Below, piece after piece: positions 43,357 to 52,873 of a stretch of DNA of 64,000 nt (the first letter of the stretch is position 1; each line of letters begins with the position of its first letter). A model generated the notes under the pieces. It saw only the letters and a list, made by a program, of their open reading frames with translations, had not been told where the DNA came from and searched no databases. Position numbers and translations under genes: made by a program. Location: assembly GCF_005405905.1 (NCBI RefSeq), contig NZ_BJHU01000016.1, positions 62,001-126,000 of the forward strand, read 5' to 3'. This DNA is from Acidovorax sp. NB1 (GTDB lineage: Bacteria; Pseudomonadota; Gammaproteobacteria; Burkholderiales; Burkholderiaceae_C).

Positions 43357-45276
43357 ATGATTCACATCACGCTTCCTGATGGCTCGCAACGCGAATTCCC
43401 GGGCCCTGTGACGGTGGCCGAAGTGGCGGCCTCCATTGGCACGGGCCTGGCCAAGGCAGCCCTGGCGGGCAAGATTGACGGCAAGGTGGTGGATACCAGC
43501 TACCAGATCACGGCCGACAGCCCGCTGTCCATCGTCACTGCCAAGGATGCTGATGGCCTCGAAGTCATCCGCCACTCCACGGCCCACTTGCTGGCCTATG
43601 CGGTGAAGGAGCTGTTTCCTGATGCGCAGGTCACCATCGGCCCGGTGATCGAGAATGGCTTCTTCTACGATTTCTCGTACAAGCGCCCCTTCACGCCCGA
43701 AGACCTGGTGGCCATCGAAAAGCGCATGGCCGAACTCGCCGCCAAGGACGAGCCCGTGGTGCGCCGCGTTCTGCCACGCGACGAGGCTGTGGCCTATTTC
43801 AAGGGCCTGGGCGAGCACTACAAGGCCGAGATCATTGCGAGCATCCCCAGCAATGAGGATGTGAGCCTGTACCGCGAAGGCAATTTTGAAGATCTGTGCC
43901 GTGGCCCCCACGTGCCCAGCACGGGCAAACTGAAGTTCTTCAAGCTCATGAAGGTGGCGGGTGCCTACTGGCGTGGCGATCACCGTAATGAGATGCTGCA
44001 GCGTATCTATGGCACGGCCTGGACTTCCAAGGAAGAACTGCAGCAGTACCTCACCATGCTGGAAGAGGCTGAAAAGCGCGACCACCGCAAGCTGGGGCGT
44101 GAGCTGGACCTGTTCCACATGGACGAGCATTCGCCCGGCACCGTGTTCTGGCACCCCAAGGGCTGGGCACTGTGGCAGGAGGTCGAGCAGTACATGCGCC
44201 GCGTGTACCGCAACAACGGCTACCAGGAGGTCAAGGGCCCGCAGATCCTGGACAAGAGCCTGTGGGAGAAAACGGGCCACTGGGACAAGTACCGCGACAA
44301 CATGTTCACGACCGAATCGGAAAAGCGCGACTACGCGCTCAAGCCGATGAACTGCCCCGGCCACATCCTGATCTACAAGCAGGGTATCAAGAGCTACCGC
44401 GACCTGCCGCTGCGGTACGGCGAGTTCGGTGCCTGCCACCGCAACGAGCCCACGGGTGGCCTGCACGGCATCATGCGCGTGCGCGGTTTCACGCAGGATG
44501 ATGGCCACATCTTCTGCACCGAAGAGCAGGTGCAAGAGGAGTGCGCAAACTACACGGCTTTGGTGCAGAAGGTCTACAAGGACTTCGGCTTCACCGACAT
44601 CATCTACAAGGTGGCCACGCGGCCCGAGGCGCGCATCGGCACTGAAGAGGCCTGGGATCGCGCCGAAAAGGCGCTGATGGATGGCTTGCGCTATTCGGGC
44701 TGCGAGTTTGAGATCGCTGAAGGCGAGGGTGCGTTCTATGGCCCCAAGATCGAGTACACGCTGAAGGACGCGCTGGGTCGCCAGTGGCAATGTGGCACGA
44801 TGCAGATCGACCCCAATCTGCCCGAGCGCCTGGACGCTGAGTACGTGGCCGAAGACGGCAGTCGCAAGCGCCCGCTGATGCTGCACCGCGCGACGGTGGG
44901 CAGCATGGAGCGTTTCATTGGCATGCTGATCGAGCACTACGCGGGCGCGTTCCCTGTCTGGCTTGCTCCTGTGCAGGTGGCGGTGCTTAACATCACCGAT
45001 GCACAGGCCGATTACTGTCGCGAAATTGCAGCAAAGCTGCAAAAAGCACTGCCGAATCAAGACCTTAGAGTGGAGACCGATCTGCGCAACGAGAAGATTA
45101 CGTATAAAATACGTGAGCATTCGTTGCAAAAGCTGCCGTACATCCTTGTCGCGGGCGACAAGGAGAAGGCCGCAGGAGCCGTCGCAGTGCGCGGCCGGGG
45201 CAATCGTGACCTCGGCGTGATGTCTGTTGAAGCGTTCGCCGAGCTGATCGCCCAAGACATCGCCACCAAAGCCTGA
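43357..45276 (+). CDS. thrS: Threonyl-tRNA synthetase
   Basis: Class II synthetase charging tRNA-Thr. The 639-residue product has a TGS domain at residues 1-60 ([20 protein letters not shown]) and an editing domain with [10 protein letters not shown] near 70. The catalytic core has the zinc ligands Cys333 (NCPGH), His384 (DDGHIFC) and His510 (LHRATVG). A C-terminal anticodon-binding domain completes it. First structural gene of thrS-infC-rpmI-rplT-pheS-pheT-ihfA-merR. The leader carries a candidate Thr-responsive attenuator instead of a recognisable E. coli-type translational operator. Confidence 0.97.
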   Translation: MIHITLPDGSQREFPGPVTVAEVAASIGTGLAKAALAGKIDGKVVDTSYQITADSPLSIVTAKDADGLEVIRHSTAHLLAYAVKELFPDAQVTIGPVIENGFFYDFSYKRPFTPEDLVAIEKRMAELAAKDEPVVRRVLPRDEAVAYFKGLGEHYKAEIIASIPSNEDVSLYREGNFEDLCRGPHVPSTGKLKFFKLMKVAGAYWRGDHRNEMLQRIYGTAWTSKEELQQYLTMLEEAEKRDHRKLGRELDLFHMDEHSPGTVFWHPKGWALWQEVEQYMRRVYRNNGYQEVKGPQILDKSLWEKTGHWDKYRDNMFTTESEKRDYALKPMNCPGHILIYKQGIKSYRDLPLRYGEFGACHRNEPTGGLHGIMRVRGFTQDDGHIFCTEEQVQEECANYTALVQKVYKDFGFTDIIYKVATRPEARIGTEEAWDRAEKALMDGLRYSGCEFEIAEGEGAFYGPKIEYTLKDALGRQWQCGTMQIDPNLPERLDAEYVAEDGSRKRPLMLHRATVGSMERFIGMLIEHYAGAFPVWLAPVQVAVLNITDAQADYCREIAAKLQKALPNQDLRVETDLRNEKITYKIREHSLQKLPYILVAGDKEKAAGAVAVRGRGNRDLGVMSVEAFAELIAQDIATKA

Positions 45277-45284
45277 CTCTTGCA

Positions 45285-45352
45285 TGAAAAAGTGCTTTGG
45301 CGCCTGCCAGTTGTGCGGTTGTTGCTACAAAAATTGTAGTGTTTTGATTCAA
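45285..45352 (-). repeat. Dispersed AT-rich repeat, copy 7, between thrS and infC
   Basis: On the minus strand: CCTTGAATCAAAACACTACA, ATTTTTGTAGCAACAACCGC, and then GGCAGGCGCCAAAGCACTTTTT. Its plus-strand end, TTTTGATTCAAGG, runs into and supplies part of the infC Shine-Dalgarno sequence. Confidence 0.55.
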
Positions 45353-45363
45353 GGAAGATAGCC

Positions 45364-45963
45364 ATCGCTACTGAATTTCGTGATCGTCGCCACCGTGAAG
45401 AGCGCAAGCATCGCCTGAACCGTGAAATCATGGCCCCGGAAGTGCGTCTTTCCGGGCCTGATAACGAGCCTTTGGGTGTTGTCAGCCTGATGGAGGCCCT
45501 GCGCATGGCTGGCGAGCTGGACGTGGATCTGGTGGAAATTGCTGCCACTGCAAATCCACCGGTGTGCCGCCTCATGGACTACGGCAAGTTCAAGTACCAA
45601 GAGCAAAAGCGTGCGGCGGAAGCCAAAGCCAAGCAGACGGTCATTGAGATCAAGGAAGTCAAGTTCCGTCCCGGTACGGACGATGGCGACTACAACATCA
45701 AGATGCGCAATATCCGCCGCTTTCTGGCGGATGGCGACAAGTGCAAGATCACGCTGCGTTTTCGTGGCCGCGAGATCACGCACCAGGAGCTGGGCCTTGC
45801 ACTGCTCAATCGCATTCGCGATGAGCTGGCAGACACCATCATCATCGAGCAGTTTCCCAAGCTGGAAGGCCGTCAGATGATCATGATGATTGCGCCGGGC
45901 CGCAAGAAGCCGGCTGCCAAGCCGGCTGCAGAAGGTGCTCCGGCACCAGGAGCAGCTGCCTGA
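45364..45963 (+). CDS. infC: Translation initiation factor IF-3, with a non-canonical ATC start
   Basis: IF-3 prevents subunit association and proofreads start codons. The frame is open upstream of ATG 45430. The family N-terminus [20 protein letters not shown] is encoded there, beginning at ATC 45364, which sits 8 nt after AAGGA. This gives 199 residues. E. coli infC uses AUU so that IF-3 represses its own translation; ATC would act the same way. N domain: [18 protein letters not shown] domain: [20 protein letters not shown]. An Ala/Pro tail follows. Confidence 0.93.
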   Translation: MATEFRDRRHREERKHRLNREIMAPEVRLSGPDNEPLGVVSLMEALRMAGELDVDLVEIAATANPPVCRLMDYGKFKYQEQKRAAEAKAKQTVIEIKEVKFRPGTDDGDYNIKMRNIRRFLADGDKCKITLRFRGREITHQELGLALLNRIRDELADTIIIEQFPKLEGRQMIMMIAPGRKKPAAKPAAEGAPAPGAAA

Positions 45964-46146
45964 GCGGCATCGGCATAGATGCCAGGATTTGAGCATTGCG
46001 CCTGAAAGGGCGAGGTGCTTGAAGGCGGTGTGAAAGCACCGCCAAACGAGAAAGGCGAAAGCCTTTCGAAAAAGTGGCTCGGGGCCAACAAGTTTGCAGA
46101 TCGGTTTGCAAACGCCTCACGAGCACAATGAAAAAGGAGCATTCAC
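45964..46146 (+). promoter_or_regulatory. Structured infC-rpmI spacer, possible L20 operator
   Basis: 183 nt with three visible hairpins: GGCGGTG / CACCGCC with a 6-nt loop, AAAGGC / GCCTTT closed by GAAA, and GTTTGC / GCAAAC. In E. coli the equivalent region carries the L20 binding pseudoknot that represses rpmI-rplT. The position and degree of structure agree; the L20 recognition motif was not verified. Confidence 0.4.
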
Positions 46147-46350
46147 ATGCCCAAAATGAAGACCAAGAGCAGCGCGAAAAAACGTTTCCGCGTTCGTCCC
46201 GGTGGCACCGTCAAGCGCGGTCAAGCCTTCAAGCGTCACATCTTGACCAAGAAGACCACCAAGAACAAGCGCCATCTGCGTGGTGCGGTTGCTGTGCACG
46301 AGACCAATATGGGCTCGATTTCACAGATGCTGCCCGGCATGGGCGTTTAA
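46147..46350 (+). CDS. rpmI: 50S ribosomal protein L35
   Basis: A 67-residue basic protein ([36 protein letters not shown]). AAAGGAG precedes the ATG. It lies 26 bp before rplT in the thrS operon. Confidence 0.97.
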   Translation: MPKMKTKSSAKKRFRVRPGGTVKRGQAFKRHILTKKTTKNKRHLRGAVAVHETNMGSISQMLPGMGV

Positions 46351-46376
46351 TTTACTGACGAACAAGGAGTACATAC

Positions 46377-46736
46377 ATGCCTCGCGTCAAACGTGGTGTA
46401 ACGGCCCGTGCCCGTCACAAGAAAGTTCTCGCCCTTGCTAAGGGTTTCCGTGGTCGCCGCGGTAATGTCTACCGTATCGCCAAACAGGCGGTAATGAAGG
46501 CTGGGCAATATGCCTACCGTGACCGCCGCACCAAGAAGCGCGTGTTCCGCCAGCTGTGGATCGCCCGTATCAACGCCGCTGCCCGTGAGCTGGGCCTGAC
46601 CTACAGCCAGTTCGCCAACGGCCTGAAGAAGGCTTCCATCGAGATCGACCGCAAGATGCTGGCCGACCTCGCAGTGCACGACAAGGCTGCCTTCGGTAGC
46701 ATCGTGGAGCAAGTCAAGGCCAAGCTGGCTGCTTGA
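46377..46736 (+). CDS. rplT: 50S ribosomal protein L20
   Basis: A 119-residue basic 23S rRNA-binding protein ([60 protein letters not shown]). In E. coli it also represses rpmI-rplT translation. AAGGAG lies upstream. Confidence 0.97.
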   Translation: MPRVKRGVTARARHKKVLALAKGFRGRRGNVYRIAKQAVMKAGQYAYRDRRTKKRVFRQLWIARINAAARELGLTYSQFANGLKKASIEIDRKMLADLAVHDKAAFGSIVEQVKAKLAA

Positions 46737-46756
46737 GTTCACGATGAGCGGCTATC

Positions 46757-46817
46757 GTTCTGATAGCTGCTTGCGCAATAACAGCAAGGGCTAGGGCTTG
46801 AAAAGGCACTAGCCCTT
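46757..46817 (+). repeat. Dispersed AT-rich repeat, copy 8, with hairpin before pheS
   Basis: TTCTGATAGCTGCTTGCGCA, ATAACAGCAAGGGCTAG and GGCTTGAAAAGG. The AAGGGCTAG (46786-46794) and CTAGCCCTT (46809-46817) arms form a 9-bp stem followed by TGTTCATTTTC, a weak U-rich tail. E. coli pheST has a Phe-rich attenuator leader here; no Phe-rich peptide is present in this gap. Confidence 0.5.
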
Positions 46818-46837
46818 GTTCATTTTCAAGAGTCGAT

Positions 46838-47890
46838 ATGAACGAGTTGGATTCCCTGATCGAAAGCGCGACGCAGTTGTTTGCCCAAAGCGCTACCCCC
46901 GCTGATCTGGAAAATGCCAAGGCGCAGTTTCTGGGCAAGTCGGGCCGCGTGACCGAACTCATGAAGGGCATGGCACAGCTTTCCGTCGAGGAAAAAAAAT
47001 CTCGCGGTGCCGCCATCAACGTAGCCAAGCAGGCGATCGAGGCAGCACTGACGGCGCGCCGTCAGGCCCTGGCCGATGCGGAACTGCAAGTGCAGCTCAA
47101 GGCCGAAGCGCTGGATGTGAGCCTGCCAGGCCGCCAGCGCGGGCAAGGTGGATTGCATCCCGTTTCCCTCACGCTGGAGCGTATCCAGGGCATCTTCGGC
47201 TCCATGGGCTTTGATGTGGCTGAAGGCCCCGAGATCGAAACCGACTGGTTCAACTTCACAGCATTGAACACGCCGGAAGACCATCCTGCGCGTTCCATGC
47301 ACGACACTTTTTATGTGGAAGGCGGCACGCCCGAAGCGCCCAACCTGCTGCGCACCCACACCAGCCCCATGCAGATCCGCCACGCGGTGCAGCATGTGAA
47401 AAAACACCGTGCGCTGCTTGACGCGGGCCAGACCATGCCCGAGATCCGTGTGATCGCCCCGGGCCGCACCTACCGCGTGGACAGCGATGCCACGCATTCG
47501 CCCATGTTCCACCAGTGCGAAGGCCTGTGGGTGGGCGAGAACGTGAGTTTCAAGGACCTGAAGGTGATCTTCACCGCCTTCTGCCGCACCTTCTTCGAAA
47601 GCGACGATCTGGTGCTGCGTTTCCGTCCGAGCTTCTTCCCCTTCACGGAGCCCAGCGCCGAAATCGATATCCAGTTCCAGACAGGCCCGCTCGCCGGCCG
47701 CTGGCTGGAGGTGGCCGGCTCCGGCCAAGTGCATCCCAACGTGGTGCGCAACATGGGGCTGGACCCTGAGAAGTACATCGGCTTTGCCTTTGGCATGGGC
47801 CCCGACCGCCTGACCATGCTGCGCTATGGTGTGAACGATCTGCGCTTGTTCTTCGACGGCGACGTCCGCTTCTTGTCGCAGTTCCAGTAA
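46838..47890 (+). CDS. pheS: Phenylalanyl-tRNA synthetase alpha subunit
   Basis: Catalytic alpha subunit of the heterotetramer. In the 350-residue product an N-terminal coiled coil is followed by [19 protein letters not shown]. Class II motifs follow: [25 protein letters not shown] (motif 2 region), HQCEGLWVG and the motif 3 block [14 protein letters not shown]. Weak AAGAG Shine-Dalgarno sequence. 89 bp before pheT. Confidence 0.97.
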   Translation: MNELDSLIESATQLFAQSATPADLENAKAQFLGKSGRVTELMKGMAQLSVEEKKSRGAAINVAKQAIEAALTARRQALADAELQVQLKAEALDVSLPGRQRGQGGLHPVSLTLERIQGIFGSMGFDVAEGPEIETDWFNFTALNTPEDHPARSMHDTFYVEGGTPEAPNLLRTHTSPMQIRHAVQHVKKHRALLDAGQTMPEIRVIAPGRTYRVDSDATHSPMFHQCEGLWVGENVSFKDLKVIFTAFCRTFFESDDLVLRFRPSFFPFTEPSAEIDIQFQTGPLAGRWLEVAGSGQVHPNVVRNMGLDPEKYIGFAFGMGPDRLTMLRYGVNDLRLFFDGDVRFLSQFQ

Positions 47891-47979
47891 GCAACAAGGC
47901 CCGGGCCCACAAGCCATTTTCGCCCTGGCGCGCGCACTGACCCTGGCCGCGCGGGCACCTTCCGTACAAGAGTTCGACT

Positions 47980-50427
47980 ATGCAATTCCCTGAATCCTGG
48001 TTGCGTGAGTTCTGCAACCCACCCCTTTCGACCGCCGAGTTGGCCGAGACGCTGACCATGGCCGGCCTGGAGGTGGAGGAGCTGCGCCCTGTGGCGCCAC
48101 CGTTCTCCAAGATCGTCGTGGGCGAGATCAAGGAGGCCGTGCAGCACCCCGACGCTGACCGCCTGCGCGTGTGCCAGGTGGACGTGGGGCAGGGCGCCTT
48201 GCTCAACATCGTCTGTGGTGCACCCAATGCGCGTGTGGGAATCAAGGTGCCCTGCGCCCTGGTGGGTGCCGAGTTGCCGCCGGGCGACGATGGCAAGCCC
48301 TTCCTCATCAAGGTTGGCAAGCTGCGCGGTGTGGAAAGCCAGGGCATGCTGTGCTCGGCCCGCGAGCTCAAGCTGTCGGAAGACCACGGTGGTCTGCTGG
48401 AGCTGGATGCCTCTGCGCCCGTGGGCCAGGACATCCGCAAGCACCTGAACCTGGACGACACACTGTTCACCCTCAAGCTCACGCCCAATCTGGCGCATTG
48501 CCTGAGCGTCTACGGTATTGCGCGTGAAGTGTCGGCCTTGACCGGCGCGCCGCTGCAGCAACCGTCGTTCCCTGCGGTGGCTGCCAAGCTGTCCGACAAG
48601 CTGGCTGTAAAGGTGAGTGCACCAGACCTGTGTGGCCGCTTCTCCGGCCGCATCGTGCGCAACGTGAATACGCGCGCTGCCACGCCCCAGTGGATGCTGG
48701 ACCGCTTGGCACGCTGCGGCCAGCGCGGCGTGTCGCCCCTGGTGGATATCTCCAACTACGTGATGTTCGAGCTGGGTCGTCCTTCGCATATTTTTGACCT
48801 GGACAAGATCCACGGTGGCCTGGATGTGCGTTGGGGCAAGGCTGGCGAGCAGCTCAAGCTGCTCAATGGCAGCACCATCGCGGTGGATGACAAAGTGGGT
48901 GTGATCGCAGATGACAACCAGGTGGAATCGCTGGCCGGCATCATGGGCGGCGATGCCACGGCGGTGTCCGACGACACGAAACATATCTACATTGAGGCGG
49001 CCTTCTGGTGGCCTAAGGCGGTGGCAGGTCGTTCTCGCCGTTTCAACTTCTCGACCGATGCAGGCCACCGCTTTGAGCGTGGTGTGGACCCGAGCCTGAC
49101 GGTCGAGCACATCGAACGCATCACCCAGCTGGTCGTCGATATCTGCGGCACGCCGGACACCGCCTGCGGCCCGATGGACGACCAGTCGGTGAACCTGCCG
49201 GTGCCGCAAGCCGTCACGCTGCGCGTGGCGCGCGCGGCCAAGGTCATCGGCATGCCTCTCACGCAGGCGCAATGCGCTGATGCGTTGCGCGGCCTGGGCC
49301 TGCCGGTGACGGAGGGGGATGGCTTGCTCACCGTCGTGCCGCCCTCGTACCGCTTCGACATCACCATCGAGGAGGACCTGATCGAAGAGGTGGCGCGCAT
49401 GGTGGGCTACAACAACCTGCCCACCACACCTCCGCTGGCGCCCATCACGCCCAAGCTGGCACGCGAAGCCACGCGCAGCCCTTTTGCCGTGCGCCGCTCG
49501 CTGGCGGGGCTGGGTTACCAGGAAACCATCAATTTCAGTTTTGTGGAAGAGCGCTGGGAGCACGAACTGGCGGCCAATGCGCAGCCCATCAAGCTACTCA
49601 ATCCAATTGCCAGTCAGATGAGTGTGATGCGTTCGACCCTGCTGGGTTCGCTGCTGCAGGTTTTGAAGTTCAATCTGGACCGCAAGGCCCAGCGTGTGCG
49701 CGTGTTCGAGCTCGGCCGTGTGTTTCTGCGTGATGCGGCCGTGCGCAACACCGACACGACGGTGGAAGGCTTCCACCAGCCCATGCGCGTGGCGGGGATG
49801 GCTTATGGCCCGGGCGACGTGCTGCAATGGGGCCGCAAGGAGCAGTCCATTGACTTCTTCGACGTGAAGGGCGATGTGGAAGCACTGCTGGCTCCGTTGA
49901 AGGCAACCTTTGAGCCTGCCACCCATCCCGCCATGCACCCGGGCCGTTGCGCACGCGTGCTGGTGCAAGGCCGCGCGATTGGCTTTGTGGGCGAGTTGCA
50001 TCCTCAGTGGCGCCAGTCCTGGGACTTGCCCCAGGCCCCCGTGATGTTCGAGCTGGAGCTGGATGCCGTCCTGCAGCGTTTGGTGCCGCAGTTCAAGCCC
50101 GTGGCAAAGCACCAGGCGGTGGAGCGCGATCTGGCTGTGGTGGTCGCGGAGCGTGTGACGCACGCTGACATCATGGAAGCGGTGCAGCAGGCAGTGCCCG
50201 GTGCCACGCTTCGCTCGGCCGTGCTGTTTGATGTGTATCGCCCCAAGGTACTGCGTGCAGGCGAAGAGGCCTCTGCAGGTGGACTGGCGCAAGGTGAGAA
50301 GAGCCTTGCCGTGCGCTTGACGCTGGGCAGCGACGACGCCACGCTGACGGAGGCTGAGATCGATGCTGCGGTGCAGGCCGTAGTGACTCAACTGGTCCAG
50401 CGCACGGGTGCAAGGCTGCGTGTTTGA
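47980..50427 (+). CDS. pheT: Phenylalanyl-tRNA synthetase beta subunit
   Basis: An 815-residue subunit carrying the editing and tRNA-binding modules. The N-terminal EMAP/OB domain spans about residues 40-150 ([20 protein letters not shown]). B3/B4 editing and B5 domains follow, then a catalytic-like core ([40 protein letters not shown]). The C-terminal ferredoxin-fold anticodon domain contains [20 protein letters not shown]. Its stop overlaps a possible upstream start of ihfA. Confidence 0.97.
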   Translation: MQFPESWLREFCNPPLSTAELAETLTMAGLEVEELRPVAPPFSKIVVGEIKEAVQHPDADRLRVCQVDVGQGALLNIVCGAPNARVGIKVPCALVGAELPPGDDGKPFLIKVGKLRGVESQGMLCSARELKLSEDHGGLLELDASAPVGQDIRKHLNLDDTLFTLKLTPNLAHCLSVYGIAREVSALTGAPLQQPSFPAVAAKLSDKLAVKVSAPDLCGRFSGRIVRNVNTRAATPQWMLDRLARCGQRGVSPLVDISNYVMFELGRPSHIFDLDKIHGGLDVRWGKAGEQLKLLNGSTIAVDDKVGVIADDNQVESLAGIMGGDATAVSDDTKHIYIEAAFWWPKAVAGRSRRFNFSTDAGHRFERGVDPSLTVEHIERITQLVVDICGTPDTACGPMDDQSVNLPVPQAVTLRVARAAKVIGMPLTQAQCADALRGLGLPVTEGDGLLTVVPPSYRFDITIEEDLIEEVARMVGYNNLPTTPPLAPITPKLAREATRSPFAVRRSLAGLGYQETINFSFVEERWEHELAANAQPIKLLNPIASQMSVMRSTLLGSLLQVLKFNLDRKAQRVRVFELGRVFLRDAAVRNTDTTVEGFHQPMRVAGMAYGPGDVLQWGRKEQSIDFFDVKGDVEALLAPLKATFEPATHPAMHPGRCARVLVQGRAIGFVGELHPQWRQSWDLPQAPVMFELELDAVLQRLVPQFKPVAKHQAVERDLAVVVAERVTHADIMEAVQQAVPGATLRSAVLFDVYRPKVLRAGEEASAGGLAQGEKSLAVRLTLGSDDATLTEAEIDAAVQAVVTQLVQRTGARLRV

Positions 50428-50465
50428 TGACCGACAAAGATAACGCCCAACCGGGGAGGGATGCC

Positions 50466-50792
50466 ATGATCGAATTTGCCGTCGAAAGCCTGGAGACACC
50501 GGCACTGACCAAGGCACAGCTGGCCGATCTGCTGTTCGACCAGATCGGCCTGAACAAGCGCGAGTCCAAGGACATGATCGACGCATTCTTCGATCTGATC
50601 GCGCAAAGCCTGGTTGAGGGCAAGGACGTCAAGCTCTCGGGTTTTGGCAACTTCCAGATCCGTACCAAGGCGCCGCGCCCAGGACGCAATCCGCGTACTG
50701 GGGAGGCCATTCCGATCAAGGCGCGCCGGGTGGTGACTTTTCATGCCAGCAGCAAGCTCAAGGAGCAGATCCAGACAGCGGCTGTGGTGTGA
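50466..50792 (+). CDS. ihfA: Integration host factor subunit alpha
   Basis: DNA-bending heterodimer subunit. The ATG at 50466 is chosen because GGGGAGGG lies just upstream; an ATG at 50427 overlapping the pheT stop would add 13 residues. In the 108-residue product the core reads [20 protein letters not shown] and [15 protein letters not shown], with the DNA-intercalating [14 protein letters not shown] arm. Last-but-one gene of the operon, the usual place in Proteobacteria. Confidence 0.95.
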   Translation: MIEFAVESLETPALTKAQLADLLFDQIGLNKRESKDMIDAFFDLIAQSLVEGKDVKLSGFGNFQIRTKAPRPGRNPRTGEAIPIKARRVVTFHASSKLKEQIQTAAVV

Positions 50793-50889
50793 ATTTGTAC
50801 CGAATTTGTGTGCAAGATGAAATCGGTGGCTGGCAGTATTGGCGCGTCTGCAGTACGCTTGTCGGCTTTCCGGTTTGAATCCGCATCCC

Positions 50890-51321
50890 ATGGGCACCAC
50901 CCTTCCCTCCATTCCTGCCAAGCGATACTTCACGATTGGTGAGGTTGCGGAGTTGTGCGGCGTCAAGCCCCATGTGCTGCGCTACTGGGAGCAGGAATTC
51001 ACGCAGCTGCGGCCCATGAAGCGGCGCGGAAATCGGCGCTACTACCAGCACCATGAGGTGCTCATGATTCGCCGCATCCGCGACCTGCTGTACGACCAGG
51101 GCTTCACCATCAGCGGGGCCCGCAATCGACTTCAGGAGTTGGCCCATCCCACACGTGAAGAGGCTGCAGGGGCTGCGGTGGAGTCGTTCGACAGCGAGTT
51201 GCCGAGCATGCTGCTCGACAGCGCTCAGGATCTTTCGATTCCTTCCGTGGGCTTCGCATTGGACTCCAATGCAGTGCGCAAAGAGTTATTTGAGATTCGT
51301 GCGCTACTTTCTCTGGGCTGA
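50890..51321 (+). CDS. MerR family transcriptional regulator
   Basis: A 143-residue regulator with an N-terminal winged helix: YFTIGEVAELCGVKPHVLRY, then WEQEFTQLRPMKRRGNRRYY, followed by a short dimerisation helix (EVLMIRRIRDLLYDQGFTIS). No effector-binding Cys motif, so not a metal sensor of the classical type. It follows ihfA in most beta- and many alphaproteobacteria; its regulon is not established. An in-frame start at 50839 is less likely. Confidence 0.88.
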   Translation: MGTTLPSIPAKRYFTIGEVAELCGVKPHVLRYWEQEFTQLRPMKRRGNRRYYQHHEVLMIRRIRDLLYDQGFTISGARNRLQELAHPTREEAAGAAVESFDSELPSMLLDSAQDLSIPSVGFALDSNAVRKELFEIRALLSLG

Positions 51322-51335
51322 GGTTTTTTTGTGTA

Positions 51336-51341
51336 TATAAT
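51336..51341 (+). promoter_or_regulatory. -10 box of tRNA-Pro
   Basis: Consensus TATAAT 11 bp before the tRNA 5' end, within a TGTATATAAT context. The -35 is not convincing. Confidence 0.55.
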
Positions 51342-51352
51342 CTAAGTCTTGT

Positions 51353-51429
51353 CGGCGTGTAGCGCAGCCTGGTAGCGCACTTGCATGGGGTGCAAGGGGT
51401 CGCGAGTTCGAATCCCGCCACGCCGACCA
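51353..51429 (+). tRNA. tRNA-Pro (anticodon GGG), CCA encoded
   Basis: 77-nt cloverleaf: acceptor CGGCGTG / CACGCCG, D arm with GCGCAGCCTGGTAGCGC, anticodon stem CTTGC / GCAAG around ATGGGGT (anticodon GGG), and T arm GCGAGTTCGAATCCCGC. Discriminator A and encoded CCA follow. The C1-G72 start pair is typical of proteobacterial tRNA-Pro. Confidence 0.97.
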
Positions 51430-51437
51430 TTGTTAGC

Positions 51438-51471
51438 AAAAGCCCAGAACCGAAAGGTTCTGGGCTTTTTT
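51438..51471 (+). terminator. Terminator after tRNA-Pro
   Basis: AGCCCAGAACC / GGTTCTGGGCT, 11-bp stem closed by a GAAA tetraloop, followed by a T run. Confidence 0.93.
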
Positions 51472-51629
51472 GCTTTTATGCCGCTTTGGGTAGGCTGAGA
51501 GGTTGCGCACACCTCTCTTGCGCTGAAACGGTGGAGCCGCTCTCGACATGTGGCCGAAGCAGCACATTGCCTTGTGTTGAGTGCGCCAAGACGGAACAAA
51601 ACAACGCCCACATTGGGTCAAGGATCTTC

Positions 51630-51938
51630 ATGATCGACGGGTTGGTGGCCGGACGGCTTTACGGCGAAATCGAACAGCGTATGGACAAGGCGGGCAAAAC
51701 TTTCGCTCTGGCCAAGGTGCGGGCCAGCACCGCCGATGGGGAGGTGTTGTTCGTCAACGTGATTGCGTTTGATGCAGGTGTCTGCGCCTCGCTGCTCTCC
51801 CTGCAAGATGGTGACTCGGTGGCGCTCTCTGGCAGCCTGACTCCACGTGTGTGGACCGACAAACAAGGCAACACCCGACCCGCGCTGGACATGGTGGCGC
51901 ACCGGGTAGTCGTGCTGCCAGGGGTGGAGTCGGTGTGA
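51630..51938 (+). CDS. Single-stranded DNA-binding protein-like OB-fold protein
   Basis: A 102-residue protein starting MIDGLVAGRLYGEIEQRMDK, 6 nt after AAGGA. The pattern TFALAKVRASTADGEVLFVN followed by GDSVALSGSLTPRVWTDKQG and a terminal hydrophobic strand matches short SSB/PriB-like OB folds. It lacks the acidic SSB tail. Housekeeping ssb would be longer, so this is an accessory or specialised paralogue. Its place just after a tRNA gene may reflect an old insertion, but no att repeat or integrase is present. Confidence 0.65.
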   Translation: MIDGLVAGRLYGEIEQRMDKAGKTFALAKVRASTADGEVLFVNVIAFDAGVCASLLSLQDGDSVALSGSLTPRVWTDKQGNTRPALDMVAHRVVVLPGVESV

Positions 51939-52120
51939 TCTGAGGCAGGGGCTTAGCGCCGCTTCGGGCGACCATGGCTCTGCGCTGCGTCGTGCTGACA
52001 TGCTGGCCGCCCGCTTTGTGCTGAGCGGTGGGTGACCTGCTTGTTTTTTAGAGTGCTAGGCCTCCGTTGCTGGCCTCGCGGTGGGCCGTTCCGTTCCAGG
52101 CTGCCGTGATATTGACGCTT

Positions 52121-52318
52121 CTATTTTTGAGGTGCGTGTTTCCCAGGCGCAAATCCCAGGGCCTTGAGTTCGTCCTCACTCAGGTGTAGCTCGGTCAGTT
52201 CGGGCTGCCGTGCTTCTACATTGCGCCGCCGCTCAAAATTGGTTGGCGGGCCTGCTTCTGTCAGTCGTCGGTCCTTCCCGCTGCGCCGGTCGGTGGCGAC
52301 TCTGCGTTCTACGCTCAT
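52121..52318 (-). CDS. Small basic protein of unknown function
   Basis: A 65-residue product beginning MSVERRVATDRRSGKDRRLT; the repeated DRR pattern is seen in several short Burkholderiales proteins of unknown role. The C-terminal part ELTELHLSEDELKALGFAPG looks helical. No membrane segment or known domain. The 182-bp gap before it (51939-52120) shows nothing recognisable. Confidence 0.55.
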   Translation of the reverse strand: MSVERRVATDRRSGKDRRLTEAGPPTNFERRRNVEARQPELTELHLSEDELKALGFAPGKHAPQK

Positions 52319-52515
52319 GGTCGTGATCTGCTGTTGGCGTTACAAAAATGGGGTTTGGCGCCTGCATTCGCCTGGGGCCTGTGCAAAGCGTGTGCTTCGC
52401 AGTCTGCCCGAGTTGATGCTGTTTGGAAAACAAAAAAGCGACCCGCTGTGAGGAACTGGCGAGGAGATCAACACCTTGTCAGACATTGGGAATTCCCCAT
52501 GTTGGGGATGTCTCG

Positions 52516-52532
52516 CGCACCGCATTGATGCG
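52516..52532 (+). promoter_or_regulatory. NtrC-like enhancer site upstream of nirB
   Basis: CGCACCGCATTGATGCG. Compared with TGCACC-N5-GGTGCA it keeps GCACC and TGC at the right spacing (9 of 12 fixed positions). It is centred about 114 bp upstream of the sigma-54 -12 element, a typical NtrC distance. Confidence 0.45.
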
Positions 52533-52623
52533 CCTTCACCTTGGTGGCGAACAAGCAGCCCGGGCTGTGCCCTTTGCCGCTCGGAATGGGCGTTTGCGTT
52601 TCCTGTCCGGGGATGAAAAAGAT

Positions 52624-52639
52624 CGGCATGGATATTGCT
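52624..52639 (+). promoter_or_regulatory. Sigma-54 type (-24/-12) promoter of nirBD
   Basis: CGGCATGGATATTGCT: the GG (52625-52626) and GC (52637-52638) dinucleotides are separated by exactly 10 nt, and the motif agrees with TGGCACG-N4-TTGCW except at two positions. Start point expected near 52650. The motif also lies in an 8-bp inverted repeat (GATCGGCA / TGCTGATC). Confidence 0.55.
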
Positions 52640-52688
52640 GATCTCTTGGTGATCCTCCGGTAATGCTGCCCGGGATCCCATGAAACCC

Positions 52689-52706
52689 TCCGCTAAAGAT
52701 GGCGGA
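52689..52706 (+). promoter_or_regulatory. Hexaloop leader hairpin, possible ANTAR (NasR) target
   Basis: TCCGCT / GGCGGA stem (one U-G pair) closing the loop AAAGAT, which has A at position 1 and G at position 4 as required for ANTAR-binding hairpins. A second hexaloop hairpin (TGGGC / GCCCA, loop GCATTG, 52721-52736) follows 14 nt later but lacks A1/G4, and no clear U-tract terminator follows. Tentative. Confidence 0.35.
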
Positions 52707-52873
52707 ACCCAAGCGAGTGCTGGGCGCATTGGCCCACGTTTGGCTGTTCCAACCCACGCCCCGTGCTGTCTGCGGAGGGTGTGTTGCTTCGTTGCCCTGG
52801 ACGGGTACCGAGGTGCGCATCCTGCCTGTATCTCCCCCTTGGCGACGCACCGGGCCCTTGCAGGATGAAAAGC

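Larger units (their letters stand above)
52319..52873 (+). promoter_or_regulatory. Long nirB upstream region (555 bp)
   Basis: No credible gene. From left to right: a near-palindrome CATTGGGAATTCCCCATG (52484-52501), an NtrC-like site (52516-52532), a sigma-54 type promoter (52624-52639) and a leader of about 220 nt with several hairpins before nirB. Confidence 0.55.

Noticed and set aside
46744-46794. 16-codon frame before pheS as a Phe attenuator leader
   Set aside because: Contains no phenylalanine codon and lies in a dispersed repeat; no pheM-like function can be supported.
51630-52318. Integrated element after tRNA-Pro
   Set aside because: No integrase, no duplicated tRNA 3' end, and neighbouring genes look native.
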